From Microbulbifer sp. Q7 (GTDB taxonomy: Bacteria > Pseudomonadota > Gammaproteobacteria > Pseudomonadales > Cellvibrionaceae), in the NCBI RefSeq assembly GCF_001639145.1, contig NZ_LROY01000001.1, positions 1,180,501 through 1,244,500 of the forward strand: 64,000 nucleotides of DNA, written 5' to 3'. The position numbers and the translations under genes are program-made. The notes beneath the pieces were generated by a model. It worked only from the letters and a program-made list of their open reading frames with translations. It ran no database searches and was not told where the DNA came from. Every line of letters starts with the position of its first letter. The stretch's first letter is position 1. Positions 63,377 through 64,000 of the stretch are shown piece after piece.

Positions 63377-64000
63377 GTGTCCCGCTTTACTGTTGTTGCA
63401 TTTTTCCCGGCTGCGCTGCTGCCAATGGGGCTTGCCGTGGCCGCAAGTCCGCAAAACCCGGATAGCGTGCTTGAGCAGGTGATTGTCACGGCCACCCGCG
63501 AGGCCAAGGTGCGCGCTGAGCTGGCAGAGTCGGTGGGGGTGATTGACGAGGCCGCGCTGGAACATATCGCACCTGCGCACCCGGCCGATGCGCTCAATCG
63601 GGTGGCCGGGGTGCATGTGAACAACCTGGGCGGGGAAGGGCATATGACGTCCATTCGCCAGCCCATCTCCACTGCCGGGGTTTATCTGTTTCTGGAAGAC
63701 GGTATTCCCACACGCCCCACCGGTTTCTTTAACCACAACGGCCTTTACGAGATCAACGTGCCCCAGAGCGCGCAGCTGGAGGTCACCAAGGGCCCGGCTT
63801 CCGCGCTCTATGGCAGTGATGCCATCGGCGGGGTGATCAATGCCGTCACCAAGGCGGCACCGGATTCGCCTGAAATTACCCTCAATGGTGAGCTGGGCGC
63901 CGACGGTTGGCAGCGCGCATTGATTTCCGGCGGCAACAAACTCGGCGAGCACAGCGCCTTCCGTCTGGACCTGAACAGCACCGCCAGCGAGGGCTTCCGC
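63377..64000 (+). CDS. TonB-dependent outer-membrane receptor, 3' end cut by the window edge
   Basis: 208 codons are present and still open at base 64000. The protein has a signal peptide ([19 protein letters not shown]), a TonB box-like segment ([14 protein letters not shown]) and a plug domain ([36 protein letters not shown]...VEVTKGP type motif [25 protein letters not shown]). Substrate cannot be told from the plug; family members take up siderophores, vitamin B12, sugars or copper chelates. GTG start with AAGGAAGAAG upstream. Confidence 0.92.
   Translation, partial: MSRFTVVAFFPAALLPMGLAVAASPQNPDSVLEQVIVTATREAKVRAELAESVGVIDEAALEHIAPAHPADALNRVAGVHVNNLGGEGHMTSIRQPISTAGVYLFLEDGIPTRPTGFFNHNGLYEINVPQSAQLEVTKGPASALYGSDAIGGVINAVTKAAPDSPEITLNGELGADGWQRALISGGNKLGEHSAFRLDLNSTASEGFR

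Overview
The window comes from a GC-rich gammaproteobacterium. Long poly-Ser/Gly linkers in a surface protein, a TonB-dependent receptor, an Mrp-type antiporter and ordinary gammaproteobacterial housekeeping genes suggest a marine member of the Cellvibrionales, Microbulbifer-like. That placement is inferred from protein style and gene content; no rRNA or tRNA gene was seen. The DNA reads as chromosome: no insertion sequence, integrase, phage gene or CRISPR array was found.

1-15.5 kb is a urea block: the 3' part of ureC, then ureE-ureF-ureG and a small His-rich membrane protein; a convergent LuxR-type response regulator translationally coupled to a very large hybrid kinase whose sensor half is an NCS1-type permease; then a divergent porin and urtA-urtBCDE, the urea ABC transporter. 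Uptake across both membranes, hydrolysis, nickel insertion and a dedicated sensor appear to lie side by side.

15.5-28 kb holds unrelated units: a MOSC protein, a poly-Ser autotransporter, a 7TM diguanylate cyclase, a DsrE-like protein, a NYN-domain protein, a PAS hybrid kinase and ettA. 27-29.3 kb has two valine-degradation genes. 29.3-33.2 kb is an oxygen-response group (ompW, hemN, fnr/anr, hemerythrin) with three FNR-type boxes. 33.4-38.2 kb has glyA, a Tat-exported flavin amine oxidase and an orphan polyamine-binding protein.

38.5-48.3 kb is nrdR-ribD-ribE-ribBA-ribH-nusB-thiL-pgpA, an aspartic protease, ribA and an rsgA-type GTPase, with long palindromic elements in the gaps between the rib genes. 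48.4-52.6 kb has a DUF885 peptidase and dxs. 52.7-60.5 kb is a nine-gene Mrp-like antiporter operon with an unusual domain layout. It is followed by a Rap1a-like protein, an orphan response regulator lacking the phosphoacceptor Asp, ispA, xseB and the start of a TonB-dependent receptor. The Mrp operon lies between ispA and dxs, which are neighbours in many relatives.

The most unusual structure is a dispersed family of long hairpins. Each copy has near-perfect ~20-bp arms whose sequence differs between copies but is always matched by the partner arm, around a more conserved core. Several genes (ribE, ribA, rsgA) appear to start at TTG.
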